DNA from: Rhodospirillales bacterium
GTDB lineage: Bacteria > Pseudomonadota > Alphaproteobacteria > Rhodospirillales > Shumkoniaceae
Reading direction: 5' to 3'
Assembly (NCBI GenBank): GCA_016776725.1
Contig: JADHSV010000033.1
Location: 1 to 37,435 of the forward strand
DNA: 37,435 nt
Shown here: piece after piece, positions 1 through 8,467 of the stretch
Layout: each line of letters starts with the position of its first letter
Numbering within the stretch: position 1 is the stretch's first letter
Translations under genes and position numbers: made by a program
The notes under the pieces: generated by a model
Seen by the model: the letters and a program-made list of their open reading frames with translations, nothing else
Told to the model about the DNA's origin: nothing
The model's database searches: none

Positions 1-1168
1 GCCCCTTTTTCCAGGGGCGCGCCCACTTAACCTCGGACAGGGGAATTCGGCCCGTGGTTCCGTCGGCCAGTCCGATTTGGGCGGCCTTGTCGGTGATGGT
101 TATAACGGCGGCCAGCCGCCACTCGTCAAGCGCCGGGGGCGGTTGGATCTTTGTCAGCCCCGCCATCCAGGGGGCGTCGGCTTCAAGTTTGGCGATGGGG
201 CCGCGCCATCCGTGGCGGCGGTCATAGGCGCGCAGGCCGTTGCGCAATACGCGGTCGGCAATTTCCTGCAAGCGCGGGTCCAGGGTCGTGCGAACCGAAA
301 GACCGCCCTTGTAAAGTTCCTGTTCGCCATACCTATCGGCAAGCTGGCGGCGGACTTCCTCGGCGAAATAATCCGCCGTGACGAACCGGGTTTCGGACCG
401 GCGCTGAACGATGATCGGTTCCGACCACGCCTGATCGGCCTCATCGCTGGTAATCACGCCGTCTTCCAGCATGCGCCGAACCACCCAGTCGCGCCGCGCG
501 GAGGCCGCGCCGGGTTTGCGAATGGGGTGATAATTGTTGGGGGCCTTGGGCAACGCCGCCAGAAACGCCGTTTCGGATATGCTCAACTGATCAAGAGGCT
601 TGTTGAAATAGTTGAGCGCGGCCGCCGCCACACCGTAAGAGCCGAACCCCAGATAGATTTCGTTCATATAGAGTTCGAGGATACGATCCTTGGTGAAGGC
701 GCGCTCGATGCGAAACGCCAGAATGGCTTCCTTGATCTTGCGTTCCCAGCTGACCTCGGCCGATAGCAGAAAATTCTTGGCCACCTGTTGGGTGATGGTC
801 GACGCACCGACCATCCGGCGGTTGGTGCCCATGTTCTTGACGTTGGTTACCATGGCCCGGATGACGCCCAGAAAGTCGATCCCGGGATGCGAGTAGAAGC
901 TCTTGTCCTCGGCCGACAGAAACGCTTTGATGACCCGCCTGGGCATGGCGCCGATAGGCACGAAAACACGGCGCTCGACCGCATATTCAACAAGCAAGCG
1001 CCCGTCACCGGCATGAACGCGGGTCATGACGGCGGGTTCGTAGTCGGCCAGTTGTCGATAGTCGGGCAAGCCGCGGCCGAATTCATGGAAAATGAAAAGA
1101 ACCCCGACACCGCCCGCGATGCCTATCAAAAACAGCAGGCCGAAAATTGAAATGATCGCTCTTTTCAT
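1..1168 (-). CDS. mrcA: Penicillin-binding protein 1A, class A (5' part; 3' end beyond window)
   Basis: Reading the minus strand from the ATG at 1168 gives 389 codons open to the window edge, beginning MKRAIISIFGLLFLIG. Residues about 4-27 are a single signal-anchor helix. The glycosyltransferase (GT51) domain follows, with the catalytic-Glu motif EDKSFYSHPGID, the TITQQVAKNFLL segment, RKIKEAILAFRIER and ELYMNEIYLGFGSYG. These are the hallmark motifs of the PBP1A/1B lipid II polymerase. The linker (YKGGLSVRTTLDPRLQ) is present, but the SxxK transpeptidase centre lies beyond base 1, so the second activity is assumed from the family. The enzyme would polymerise and cross-link peptidoglycan in the periplasm. 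It lies 92 bp downstream of the amidase gene on the same strand, an order common in Alphaproteobacteria (amidase, PBP1A, often then prfB). Confidence 0.93.
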   Translation of the reverse strand, partial: MKRAIISIFGLLFLIGIAGGVGVLFIFHEFGRGLPDYRQLADYEPAVMTRVHAGDGRLLVEYAVERRVFVPIGAMPRRVIKAFLSAEDKSFYSHPGIDFLGVIRAMVTNVKNMGTNRRMVGASTITQQVAKNFLLSAEVSWERKIKEAILAFRIERAFTKDRILELYMNEIYLGFGSYGVAAAALNYFNKPLDQLSISETAFLAALPKAPNNYHPIRKPGAASARRDWVVRRMLEDGVITSDEADQAWSEPIIVQRRSETRFVTADYFAEEVRRQLADRYGEQELYKGGLSVRTTLDPRLQEIADRVLRNGLRAYDRRHGWRGPIAKLEADAPWMAGLTKIQPPPALDEWRLAAVITITDKAAQIGLADGTTGRIPLSEVKWARPWKKG

Positions 1169-1260
1169 CGGTTCCTACGCGCAAAATCGCGTTTCTTCAA
1201 AAATTGTAACGGATAATGGATATATGGGAAATATGGCCGACTTATGACCGAAATCGGGAA

Positions 1261-2577
1261 TTAACGTCGGTAGGCCTCTTCCACTCTTGAAAAATATTTA
1301 TCGACCGCGTGAACAAAAGCTGCCCCCAACTTGGCGCGGTAGCTCTTTTTCAGCAATTCCTTTTCGTCTGCGCGGTTGGAAAGGAAGCCCATTTCCAGGA
1401 GAACCGATGGCACGTCCGGCGCCTTGAGAACCCTGAAGCCCGCGAACCGGTGGGAGTTTCTGAGAAGGCGGGTCTGGCGGCCCAGTTCCTTCACCAATAC
1501 GGCGGCGAAGCGCGCGGATTCGTTCATCGTTTCGCGTTGCGCCAGATCGATCAGAATGTTGGTGACCTCGGGGGTTTCGTTGCTGAGGTCAATCCCGGCA
1601 ATCAGATCGGCCTTGTTTTCACGTTCGGCGAGCTCGCCCGCCTCGCTGTCCGAGGCCCGCTCGGACAGGGTATAGACCGAAAGCCCCCGGATGTTTTTCT
1701 TGCGAATGGAATCGGCGTGAAGCGAGATAAACAGATCGGCGTCGATCTCGCGCGCGAAGGTGACGCGGTCGCGCAGCGCAATAAGGGTATCGCGGTCGCG
1801 CGTCAGGACGACGCGGTAACGGCCCGTTTTTTCAAGCATGCGGCGGAACTCTCGCGCCGCCGACAAGGTGATGTGCTTCTCGTACGTGCCGCCCACCCCC
1901 GATGTGCCCGGATCGGCGCCGCCGTGGCCGGGATCGATAACCACCAGCGGCAATTCATCAATAAACTCGGGTTTTCGTGGCGGCCGGGAAAAGGGGAAGC
2001 GCGCCGAAACCAAAGCGGGCCGGGCGGCGGGTGTGGCCGCCGGGGCCGCCGGGGCGGCGTGAACCGGCGTTGGTGCAACGCTGTCGGCGCTCACCGTAAC
2101 GGTTGAAGCCCCGCTTTTGGCCAGGGCGCGAAATTGCGCCGCCGTCGTTTTTGCCATGTCGAGCACCAGCCGGACCGGCTTGTCGCCCGCGCGTGGAAAA
2201 TAGCGGGCTTCAATTAACGCAATGGGGCCGGTGGCTTCGATGACGACGCGGGTCGTGCCCGGTTTGAACAATCCGTAGCGGACTTTCTTATAAAGGCCCA
2301 CGTTCTGCGGCAAGGGTTGCGCGGGCAGCCGCCATCCCACTTCGGGAAGATCAAGGACAACACGATAAGGATCGGCCAAAGTGAATATGCTGGCCCTGAT
2401 CGGCCTTGTCATGTCCAGCACGAAACGGGTGATTATGCCGTGGTCGGCGACACGCACGTCGGAAACGACCGCGCGTTCGCTCCCCGCCGCCGCCGCCGAA
2501 TTCCAGAAAACGGCGCCGACAACCAACAGCGAAAGTATGATGGCCGCCGAATACGACCACGCCTTCATGCGCCACAT
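1261..2577 (-). CDS. amiC: N-acetylmuramoyl-L-alanine amidase, AmiC type (AMIN + Amidase_3)
   Basis: 438 residues. An N-terminal signal or anchor segment (residues about 8-30) is followed by an AMIN domain (about 36-145) that would target the enzyme to septal peptidoglycan. An Ala/Pro linker (about 165-200) leads to the Amidase_3 catalytic domain (about 210-430). The zinc ligands are visible as H218 in DPGHGG, E233 in TYEKHITL and H287 in SLHAD; the catalytic glutamate is E395 in LLEMGFLSN. The family cleaves the bond between MurNAc and the stem peptide during daughter-cell separation. A region resembling the regulatory helix of AmiB/AmiC lies at about 305-350. ATG 2577 is used; an in-frame ATG three codons later (2568) is possible. 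It is divergent from rne and upstream of the PBP1A gene. Confidence 0.93.
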   Translation of the reverse strand: MWRMKAWSYSAAIILSLLVVGAVFWNSAAAAGSERAVVSDVRVADHGIITRFVLDMTRPIRASIFTLADPYRVVLDLPEVGWRLPAQPLPQNVGLYKKVRYGLFKPGTTRVVIEATGPIALIEARYFPRAGDKPVRLVLDMAKTTAAQFRALAKSGASTVTVSADSVAPTPVHAAPAAPAATPAARPALVSARFPFSRPPRKPEFIDELPLVVIDPGHGGADPGTSGVGGTYEKHITLSAAREFRRMLEKTGRYRVVLTRDRDTLIALRDRVTFAREIDADLFISLHADSIRKKNIRGLSVYTLSERASDSEAGELAERENKADLIAGIDLSNETPEVTNILIDLAQRETMNESARFAAVLVKELGRQTRLLRNSHRFAGFRVLKAPDVPSVLLEMGFLSNRADEKELLKKSYRAKLGAAFVHAVDKYFSRVEEAYRR

Positions 2578-2991
2578 CGTGTGTTCGCCCGCCTTTTGCT
2601 GGCAAAAGTGACAACGCCAGACCTATAAGATCTGACAAACCATTGCACAAGATGATTGTGGAACCAATTTGCTACCGTTATGTTAACACGGTAACAGACG
2701 TTCCGGAGGGGTTACCCGAAAATTTCTTGTTGGGGTAGGCTCTGCGGCGTTATGCGCAAGGATACATTATACGGCGCGCTTCCGTTTGATCGGGAATGCG
2801 TCAATTTGAGGTTTTCATGCCGGATAGAGCAGCGCGACCAAATTCCGTTAAGTCGACGCCCCCGTCGAAATTTGACACGGGGCGATTCGACGGAGTGATC
2901 GCAGCCGCCGCTGGCGTTTTCTGCAGTTTTTCCCATTGGGCCGGATACGGACGAAACGTATCTGCCGTGGGATATCGGAGAAATATTTTTT
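2578..2991. promoter_or_regulatory. 414-bp divergent intergenic region between amiC and rne (rne leader)
   Basis: No convincing gene. On the minus strand a weak sigma70-like pair, TTGTGC (2645-2650) and TATAGG (2622-2627), is separated by 17 bp and could drive amiC. An inverted repeat TACCGT / ACGGTA (2673-2678 and 2688-2693, 9-nt spacer) lies near the middle. The rne side has no clear promoter match. RNase E genes commonly have long, self-regulated 5' leaders, and the length here fits that, but this is inference. A plus-strand ORF starting at 2796 runs into rne in another frame and is judged a shadow. A GGAG-type ribosome-binding site lies at about 2976-2980 before rne. Confidence 0.4.
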
Positions 2992-5511
2992 ATGGCACAG
3001 AAGCGAATGCTGATCGATGCGCTGCATCCCGAGGAGACCCGGGTGGCGGTGCTGGATGGGAACCGGCTCGAAGACATTGATGTTGAGGCTGCCTCTCGAA
3101 GACAATTAAAAGGAAATATCTACTTAGCCAAAGTCACCAGGGTCGAACCGTCCCTGCAGGCGGCATTTGTAGATTACGGCGGCAACCGGCACGGTTTTCT
3201 CGCGTTTAACGAAATTCATCCCGACTACTATCAAATTCCGGTTGCTGACCGCGAAGCGCTGGTGGCCGAACACAATGCCGACGAACGCGAGGACGAGGCC
3301 AAACGCCTGGCCGAACTTGAAGCCTTGAACGGCGACGAAAACGATGACGAGCCCATCGCCGCCGTTGAGACCATCGGCGGTGATGACAGCGAGGAAGTCG
3401 AGGTTCGCCGGGCCAGTCCCCTGCGGCGGCACTACAAAATCCAGGAAGTCATCAAGCGCCGCCAGATTCTGCTTGTGCAGGTCGTCAAGGAAGAGCGCGG
3501 CAACAAGGGCGCGGCTATGACGACCTACCTGTCGCTGGCCGGACGGTATTGCGTTTTGATGCCGAATACGGCCCGTGGCGGCGGCATCTCGCGGAAAATC
3601 CCCGCCGGAAAGGACCGCAAGCGGCTGAAAACGATTTTGAGCGACCTTGGCATACCAGACGGCATGGGCGTTATCGTCCGCACCGCCGGGGCCGGGCGAA
3701 GCAAGGCCGAAATTCGCCGCGACTACGAATACCTGATGCGGCTGTGGGACAATGTTCGCCAGCTGACACTTGAATCCATCGCGCCGGTTCTCGTTTACGA
3801 GGAAGGAAACCTGATCAAGCGCTCGATCCGGGATTTGTACAATCGCGAAATCGACGAAATCATTGTCGAAGGCGACGACGGATACAAAACGGCCCGCAAC
3901 TTCATGAAGCTCATGATTCCGAGCCATGTGAAACGGGTTCAGCGTTATCAGGACGAAGAAATGCCGCTGTTCCACCGCTACCAGGTGGACAGCCAGCAGG
4001 ATGCCATGCACAGCCCCATCGTGCGGCTGAAATCGGGTGGCTATATCGTCATCAATCCGACCGAAGCCCTGGTTTCCATCGACGTCAACTCGGGCCGCTC
4101 GACGCGCGAACGCAACATCGAGGAAACGGCGCTGAAAACCAACCTCGAAGCCTGCGACGAAGTTTCGCGGCAGCTGCGGCTGCGCGATCTGGCGGGCCTG
4201 ATCGTCATCGATCTGATCGACATGGAAGTGTCGCGCAACCGCGTTCAGGTCGAACGCCGCCTGAAGGACGCCATGCGCAACGACCGCGCGCGTATTCAGA
4301 TGGGGCGTATCAGCCCGTTCGGCCTGATGGAAATGTCGCGCCAGCGCCTTCGCCCCAGCGTGTTGGAAACCAGCTTCGAGACTTGCGAGCACTGTGGTGG
4401 CGCAGGTCTGCGGCGTTCAACCCAGTCGACGGCCTTGCATATGCTGCGGGTCATCGAGGAAGAGGGCATCAAGCGCCGCTCGCGCGAAGTCACTTTCCAC
4501 ATTCCGACCCACATCGCGCTTTACTTGCTTAACCACAAGCGCGACTCGCTGGCGTCCATGGAAGCGCGTTACGAGGTGAAAATCGTCCTTGCCGCCGACG
4601 ACGTACTTATTCCGCCTGATTTCCGCATCGAGCGCATCAAGGTGCGCGATCCGGAAGACAGGCCGGACGTGCCCGTCCATGCGGAATCCGTTCCCGGACC
4701 TTCGATCGAGAGCCCGGACGAAGAGAAAGACGAGGGCGAGGAAGGCACTAAGAAACGCCGTCGTCGGCGCTCACGGCGCAGAAAACGCGGTGATGAGACG
4801 GAAAACGGCGCGACGGTGACGGATGATACCGCCGCCCAGCCCGTCGATGACGATTCAGCGGAACCTGAATCCGCCGACGAACAATCCGGTGAAAGAGCCG
4901 AGGCCGGCGATGCGGACGGCAACGACAAACCTGCGCGCCGTCGTCGCCGGGGCAAACGCGGCGGACGCCGCAGGCGCGGACAACGCGATACCGAAGAAGT
5001 GACGGTGGCGGCTGACGCCGAACCGGCAATTCAAACCGACGCTTCCGACGCCCCGCCGTCCGAAGACGTGGTTGCCGAGGAATCGCCCGTTGACACGCCG
5101 GACGAAGCTTCGGTCGATGCCGAAGCCGCAACGCCGGATACGGACGAGGCGCCGGAGCCCAAAAAGACCCGCACCCGGAAACCGCGCCGCACACGCAGCG
5201 ACGATACGCCCGCACCCAAACGCCGGCGGACCCGCAAGGCGAAAACCGACGACACACCGGAAAAGGCGCAAGAAGAAAGTGGCGCAAAATCCGAGGCCAT
5301 CGTCGCCGTTACGGTGGACCCACCGGCGCCGGAGCCCACGCCGGAGCCTGCGCCCGCGCCGGAGCCTGCGCCCGTTCCGGAACCCGTGATCGTGGCGGAA
5401 GCTTCGAAGGTTCCGGATGATACGGGGGAATCCAGGGCCGTTGTGATTGATGTGGATTCAGCCGAGGTCGAAAAGCCGCGTCGCGGCTGGTGGCGCCGTC
5501 CGTCAACCTGA
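2992..5511 (+). CDS. rne: Ribonuclease E
   Basis: 839 residues. This endoribonuclease nucleates the RNA degradosome and processes rRNA and mRNA. The N-terminal catalytic half (about 1-475) has the RNase H-like/S1 start MLIDALHPEETRV and an S1 domain at about 38-185. That domain is interrupted by a strongly acidic insertion at about 92-140, as is usual in Alphaproteobacteria. The 5' sensor region follows, then the DNase I-like domain with the Mg2+ aspartates in SIDVNSGRS (D364) and IDLIDM (D407/D410). The Zn-link is C465-E-H-C468. The C-terminal half is low complexity: Arg-rich blocks, acidic tracts and a Pro-Glu-Ala repeat (about 776-800). The protein ends with G832-W-W834 set among arginines; a GWW motif at this place docks PNPase in Caulobacter. 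It is convergent with the next gene. Confidence 0.97.
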   Translation: MAQKRMLIDALHPEETRVAVLDGNRLEDIDVEAASRRQLKGNIYLAKVTRVEPSLQAAFVDYGGNRHGFLAFNEIHPDYYQIPVADREALVAEHNADEREDEAKRLAELEALNGDENDDEPIAAVETIGGDDSEEVEVRRASPLRRHYKIQEVIKRRQILLVQVVKEERGNKGAAMTTYLSLAGRYCVLMPNTARGGGISRKIPAGKDRKRLKTILSDLGIPDGMGVIVRTAGAGRSKAEIRRDYEYLMRLWDNVRQLTLESIAPVLVYEEGNLIKRSIRDLYNREIDEIIVEGDDGYKTARNFMKLMIPSHVKRVQRYQDEEMPLFHRYQVDSQQDAMHSPIVRLKSGGYIVINPTEALVSIDVNSGRSTRERNIEETALKTNLEACDEVSRQLRLRDLAGLIVIDLIDMEVSRNRVQVERRLKDAMRNDRARIQMGRISPFGLMEMSRQRLRPSVLETSFETCEHCGGAGLRRSTQSTALHMLRVIEEEGIKRRSREVTFHIPTHIALYLLNHKRDSLASMEARYEVKIVLAADDVLIPPDFRIERIKVRDPEDRPDVPVHAESVPGPSIESPDEEKDEGEEGTKKRRRRRSRRRKRGDETENGATVTDDTAAQPVDDDSAEPESADEQSGERAEAGDADGNDKPARRRRRGKRGGRRRRGQRDTEEVTVAADAEPAIQTDASDAPPSEDVVAEESPVDTPDEASVDAEAATPDTDEAPEPKKTRTRKPRRTRSDDTPAPKRRRTRKAKTDDTPEKAQEESGAKSEAIVAVTVDPPAPEPTPEPAPAPEPAPVPEPVIVAEASKVPDDTGESRAVVIDVDSAEVEKPRRGWWRRPST

Positions 5512-5529
5512 TCGGAAAATGAAGAGTAA

Positions 5530-5568
5530 ACAGCGGCTCATTCGCCTAACCATCGAATGAGCCGTTGT
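5530..5568. terminator. Hairpin shared by the convergent 3' ends of rne and the aminotransferase
   Basis: A perfect 11-bp inverted repeat, CGGCTCATTCG (5534-5544) and CGAATGAGCCG (5554-5564), has a 9-nt loop. The stem can extend outwards by a G-T and three Watson-Crick pairs to 5530/5568. The left arm includes the aminotransferase stop codon (5538-5540), so the hairpin lies inside that gene's 3' end. No long T-run follows on either strand, so it may act as a factor-assisted terminator or an RNA-end stabiliser rather than a strong intrinsic terminator. Confidence 0.55.
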
Positions 5569-6689
5569 GCTGCCTGCGCCATGTCGTCCGTTTGTCCGGC
5601 AAAGGAAAAGCGAACGAACGCGCGGCCCCGATCGGGATCGAAATCGATGCCGGGTGTGGCCGCCACGCCGGTTTCAGCCAGCATGCGTTTGCAAAACGCA
5701 TTGCTGTCGTTGGTCAGATGGGCGATATCGGAATACAGGTAAAAGGCCCCGTCGGCGGACGCCAGATTTCCGAACCCGGCTTTCGGCAATTCACGCAACA
5801 GAAGTTCGCGATTGCGCGCGTAGCGCGCCACATGACCGTCCAGCTCGTCGCGGCAGTCAAATACGAAAATGCCCGCGTGCTGGGAAACGGTCGGCGGCGA
5901 AATAAACAGGTTCTGGGCCAGGCATTCCACGGGGCGCAACAAATCCTCGGGCACGATCATCCAGCCCAGCCGCCACCCGGTCATGGAAAAATACTTTGAG
6001 AAACTGTTGACGATGATGGCGTCGTCGGTAAATGCCATGGCCGTCTCGGCAGGCTTACCGTACGTGATGCCGTGATAGATTTCGTCGCTGATCAAACGAA
6101 TTCCGCGTTCTGCGCAATAGTCCACGATGGCTTTCAATTCGTCGCGGCTGACCATGGTTCCCGTCGGATTTGACGGGCTGGCCAAAATCAGTCCGTCCAG
6201 CCGTCCATCGACGCGATCCAGAAGTTCGGGGCTGGGCTGGAAATTGGTTTCGGGCCCCACCGGAACGTCAACCGCCTCAACGCCCAGGGCGCGAAGGATG
6301 TTCCGATAGGCGGGGTATCCGGGGCTGGCCAGCGCCACGCGGTCACCTGCTTCAAACGCGCTCAGAAACGCCAGAACGAACGCGCCCGAAGATCCGGTGC
6401 AGGCGACGACGCGCCCCGCGTCAATGTCCGCGCCATAGGTTTCCCGGTAGTGCTGTGCAATTCGCTTGCGCAGGGCGGGCAGGCCAAAGGCATCCGTATA
6501 TCCCATGCGGTCGGACGGCATGGCGTCGGCCAGTGCCTGAATAACGGCGGCCGGAGCCCCGGTTCCCGGCTGGCCGACCTCCATATGCAGAACGTCGCCA
6601 CCGGCCGCTTCTCGCTCGTTTGCGGCGCGCATGACATCCATGACGATGAAAGGCGGAATGCGTCCGCGCTGTGCAACTTTCAAAACCAT
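5538..6689 (-). CDS. PLP-dependent aminotransferase, class I/II (aspartate aminotransferase fold)
   Basis: 383 residues from the ATG at 6689 (MVLKVAQRGRIPPFIV). The frame is open upstream through a 15-bp repeat array to 6824. That extension overlaps the preceding gene and encodes only repeated RLDGG units, so the internal start is chosen. Family landmarks are MEVGQPGTGAP near the N terminus, SPSNPTG (N174), SDEIYHG (D202, Y205) and the PLP lysine K232 in NSFSKYFSMTGW, followed by GWRLGW. This is the fold-type I subgroup that includes many aspartate/alanine and aromatic aminotransferases. The donor specificity cannot be read from sequence. The gene follows the GGT-like gene on the same strand with about 75 bp between stop and start, so co-transcription is likely. 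Confidence 0.9.
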   Translation of the reverse strand: MVLKVAQRGRIPPFIVMDVMRAANEREAAGGDVLHMEVGQPGTGAPAAVIQALADAMPSDRMGYTDAFGLPALRKRIAQHYRETYGADIDAGRVVACTGSSGAFVLAFLSAFEAGDRVALASPGYPAYRNILRALGVEAVDVPVGPETNFQPSPELLDRVDGRLDGLILASPSNPTGTMVSRDELKAIVDYCAERGIRLISDEIYHGITYGKPAETAMAFTDDAIIVNSFSKYFSMTGWRLGWMIVPEDLLRPVECLAQNLFISPPTVSQHAGIFVFDCRDELDGHVARYARNRELLLRELPKAGFGNLASADGAFYLYSDIAHLTNDSNAFCKRMLAETGVAATPGIDFDPDRGRAFVRFSFAGQTDDMAQAAQRLIRWLGE

Positions 6690-6700
6690 TTCACATAACC

Positions 6701-6775
6701 CGTCTAATCGGCCCCCGTCTAATCGGCCCCCGTCTAATCGGCCCCCGTCTAATCGGCCCCCGTCTAATCGGCGCT
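6701..6775. repeat. Tandem 15-bp repeat, five units
   Basis: Unit CGTCTAATCGGCCCC occurs four times exactly (6701-6760). A fifth unit (6761-6775) differs at two bases. The fifth unit is the coding 3' end of the GGT-like gene, including its stop codon. Because the unit length is a multiple of three, each unit repeats the in-frame TAG on the minus strand, giving five successive in-frame stops. In the aminotransferase frame the array stays open. The most economical reading is expansion of the gene's last codons by slippage, a potential variable-number locus. Confidence 0.9.
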
Positions 6776-8467
6776 GACGGCCAGCCCATATCCGCGCGGC
6801 CGAACGTCGGCGAAAATCGAACATTTCGTTGCACGCTGAGGAATCCCGTCCGGGCAGTGGGCCGCATTCACCCGCCCCAGGGTCGGTGTTCGGGCCAACC
6901 GATGCCCACGCCCGAGCAGGGCTTTCTGTGCCGCGTCGGTGATGCCGTTCTCGAAAAACGTGATATCCGGAACGCCTTCGTGATGAATGCGTTTGGCCTG
7001 CATGGCCGTTTCCAGGGGTTCCTCGGCAAGCATTGTGCGAGCAGCGACATTGATTAACGACGTGGGCGCCGCAACGCCCCCGGAAGAAGCCGCCGCGAAA
7101 TACATCCTTTGAACAAGTTCATTGACCACGATCATCGGTCCCAGGGATGTGGGTCCGCGGCCTGCCGCGCCATCGGGGTAGGCGGCCAATAGAACGCCCG
7201 TGCCTTTGGCAAACCTTCCCGTGCCGAACAAATTGTTCATGGTCAGCGCACACGCCACGGCCGAGCCAAAACGGTCGAAAACCACGAAACTGGTGGCAAA
7301 CGGGTTTTCGAGCCGTTCCACCGGCGGCGGCGTCAATTGTCCCGCCGGAACGTGTCGTTCGGCGCTGTAGTTTGCCATTTGTCGTGCGGCCCTGTCTTCC
7401 GAGGCCAGATCGGCGGGCGCTAGGGAACTGGAGCCGTCCGGCTGCAACCATTGCCCCCGGTCGGCATAGGCCCGCATGGCCGACTCGGCCAACAGGTGTG
7501 GTTTTTCGCTTTCATCCGCGGCCTTATAGCGATCATCGATACTTAGCATACGCCACATCCCGGCGCCGACGCCTCCGGCTGCACCCGGCGGCGAGGCGAA
7601 ATGGGCCGTCAGATCACCGAACGGAACGGCAATCGTCTCGCGCCATACCGGACGGTAGGCTCGTAAATCCTCGGCCTGCAGGGCGCCGCCCGCGTCGGCA
7701 ACGGCTTCGATGAAATTGCGGGTCATGGTTCCGCCGTAAAATGCGCCCGGCCCCTCGCGCCGCAGCCTGCCCAAAACGGCGGCCAATTCGATCTGGGTCA
7801 TGGTTTCGCCTTCGCGAAGGACCCTCTTGCCGCTGGAATGACCAAAAATACGCCGGCTTGGCGCTTCGGCCAGCAGAGCGCGCTCGACCTGGGCCAGATC
7901 AGCGGCAAAGGCCCGCGACACGGGCGATCCGAACCGAGCCAGGGCTTCGGCGGGGCCGACCAGTTCTTCCCACCTGAGCCGCCCGAATTTGGAATGCAGG
8001 GCGAAAAAACCACGGGGATTGCCCGGTATGGCCGATGGCCGCGATGCCCCCGCCGGAACCTGACGCGGTGGTCTGGCCAGAAAATCCAGGGTTTTGGTGG
8101 CTTGATCGACCGCGTTGCGAACCACGCAGACACCACCGCCGCCCAGACCCGCCTGAGACGGCATGGTCACGGACAGGGCGAAATAAACAGCAGTTGCCGC
8201 GTCGGCGGCGTATCCACCTGCCGACAGAATATCCCTGCCGATCAATGCGGCGCGGGGTTCATCCGTGGCGACGCCGCCGATAAACCCTTCAACGAAGCCA
8301 ATGGTTCCGCGCTGCGGTTCCTCCTCGATGGCGCATGCGGTCAGGAAAATCAGCGCCGAGGCGACGACAAATTGACGCCATGGCCTGCCCGCACTACCTT
8401 TGTTGTGTGGCGACGCCTCCTTTGACCTATCCCCCATTGAAGGGACTTCAGTTTTGCTTGATCGCAT
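6764..8467 (-). CDS. Gamma-glutamyltransferase-like lipoprotein
   Basis: 567 residues from the ATG at 8467, which has an AAGGGG ribosome-binding site. A shorter start at 8437 has no clear site. The N terminus carries a hydrophobic stretch ending in the lipobox LTAC (C45), so the protein should be a lipid-anchored periplasmic enzyme. The body follows the GGT fold: ATDEPRAALIGRDILSAGG, MPSQAGLGGGG, the inter-subunit region, then NPFATSFVVFD, ALTMNNLFGTGR and a late SSGG. Classical GGTs have a Thr-Thr-His stretch here, whose first Thr is the nucleophile and self-cleavage site. Gap-free alignment puts Ala391-Thr392-Ser393 at these positions, and the segment with the substrate-binding Asp is also divergent. 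It may use the neighbouring Thr, act on another substrate, or be inactive. Family assignment is firm; activity is not. Confidence 0.85.
   Translation of the reverse strand: MRSSKTEVPSMGDRSKEASPHNKGSAGRPWRQFVVASALIFLTACAIEEEPQRGTIGFVEGFIGGVATDEPRAALIGRDILSAGGYAADAATAVYFALSVTMPSQAGLGGGGVCVVRNAVDQATKTLDFLARPPRQVPAGASRPSAIPGNPRGFFALHSKFGRLRWEELVGPAEALARFGSPVSRAFAADLAQVERALLAEAPSRRIFGHSSGKRVLREGETMTQIELAAVLGRLRREGPGAFYGGTMTRNFIEAVADAGGALQAEDLRAYRPVWRETIAVPFGDLTAHFASPPGAAGGVGAGMWRMLSIDDRYKAADESEKPHLLAESAMRAYADRGQWLQPDGSSSLAPADLASEDRAARQMANYSAERHVPAGQLTPPPVERLENPFATSFVVFDRFGSAVACALTMNNLFGTGRFAKGTGVLLAAYPDGAAGRGPTSLGPMIVVNELVQRMYFAAASSGGVAAPTSLINVAARTMLAEEPLETAMQAKRIHHEGVPDITFFENGITDAAQKALLGRGHRLARTPTLGRVNAAHCPDGIPQRATKCSIFADVRPRGYGLAVSAD

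Noticed and set aside
2796-3080. Possible upstream ORF in the rne leader
   Set aside because: It overlaps the rne start in another frame, has no clear ribosome-binding site and no protein-like pattern.
3124-4392. 422-codon minus-strand ORF opposite rne
   Set aside because: Shadow of a GC-rich gene: rne is certain from motifs, and the antisense product shows no recognisable domain or signal.
6701-6775. CRISPR-like array
   Set aside because: Units are directly contiguous with no spacers and only 15 bp long, so it is a simple tandem repeat.
6690-6824. N-terminal extension of the aminotransferase through the repeat array
   Set aside because: It would encode five RLDGG-like units and overlap the preceding gene; the family N terminus begins at the internal ATG 6689.
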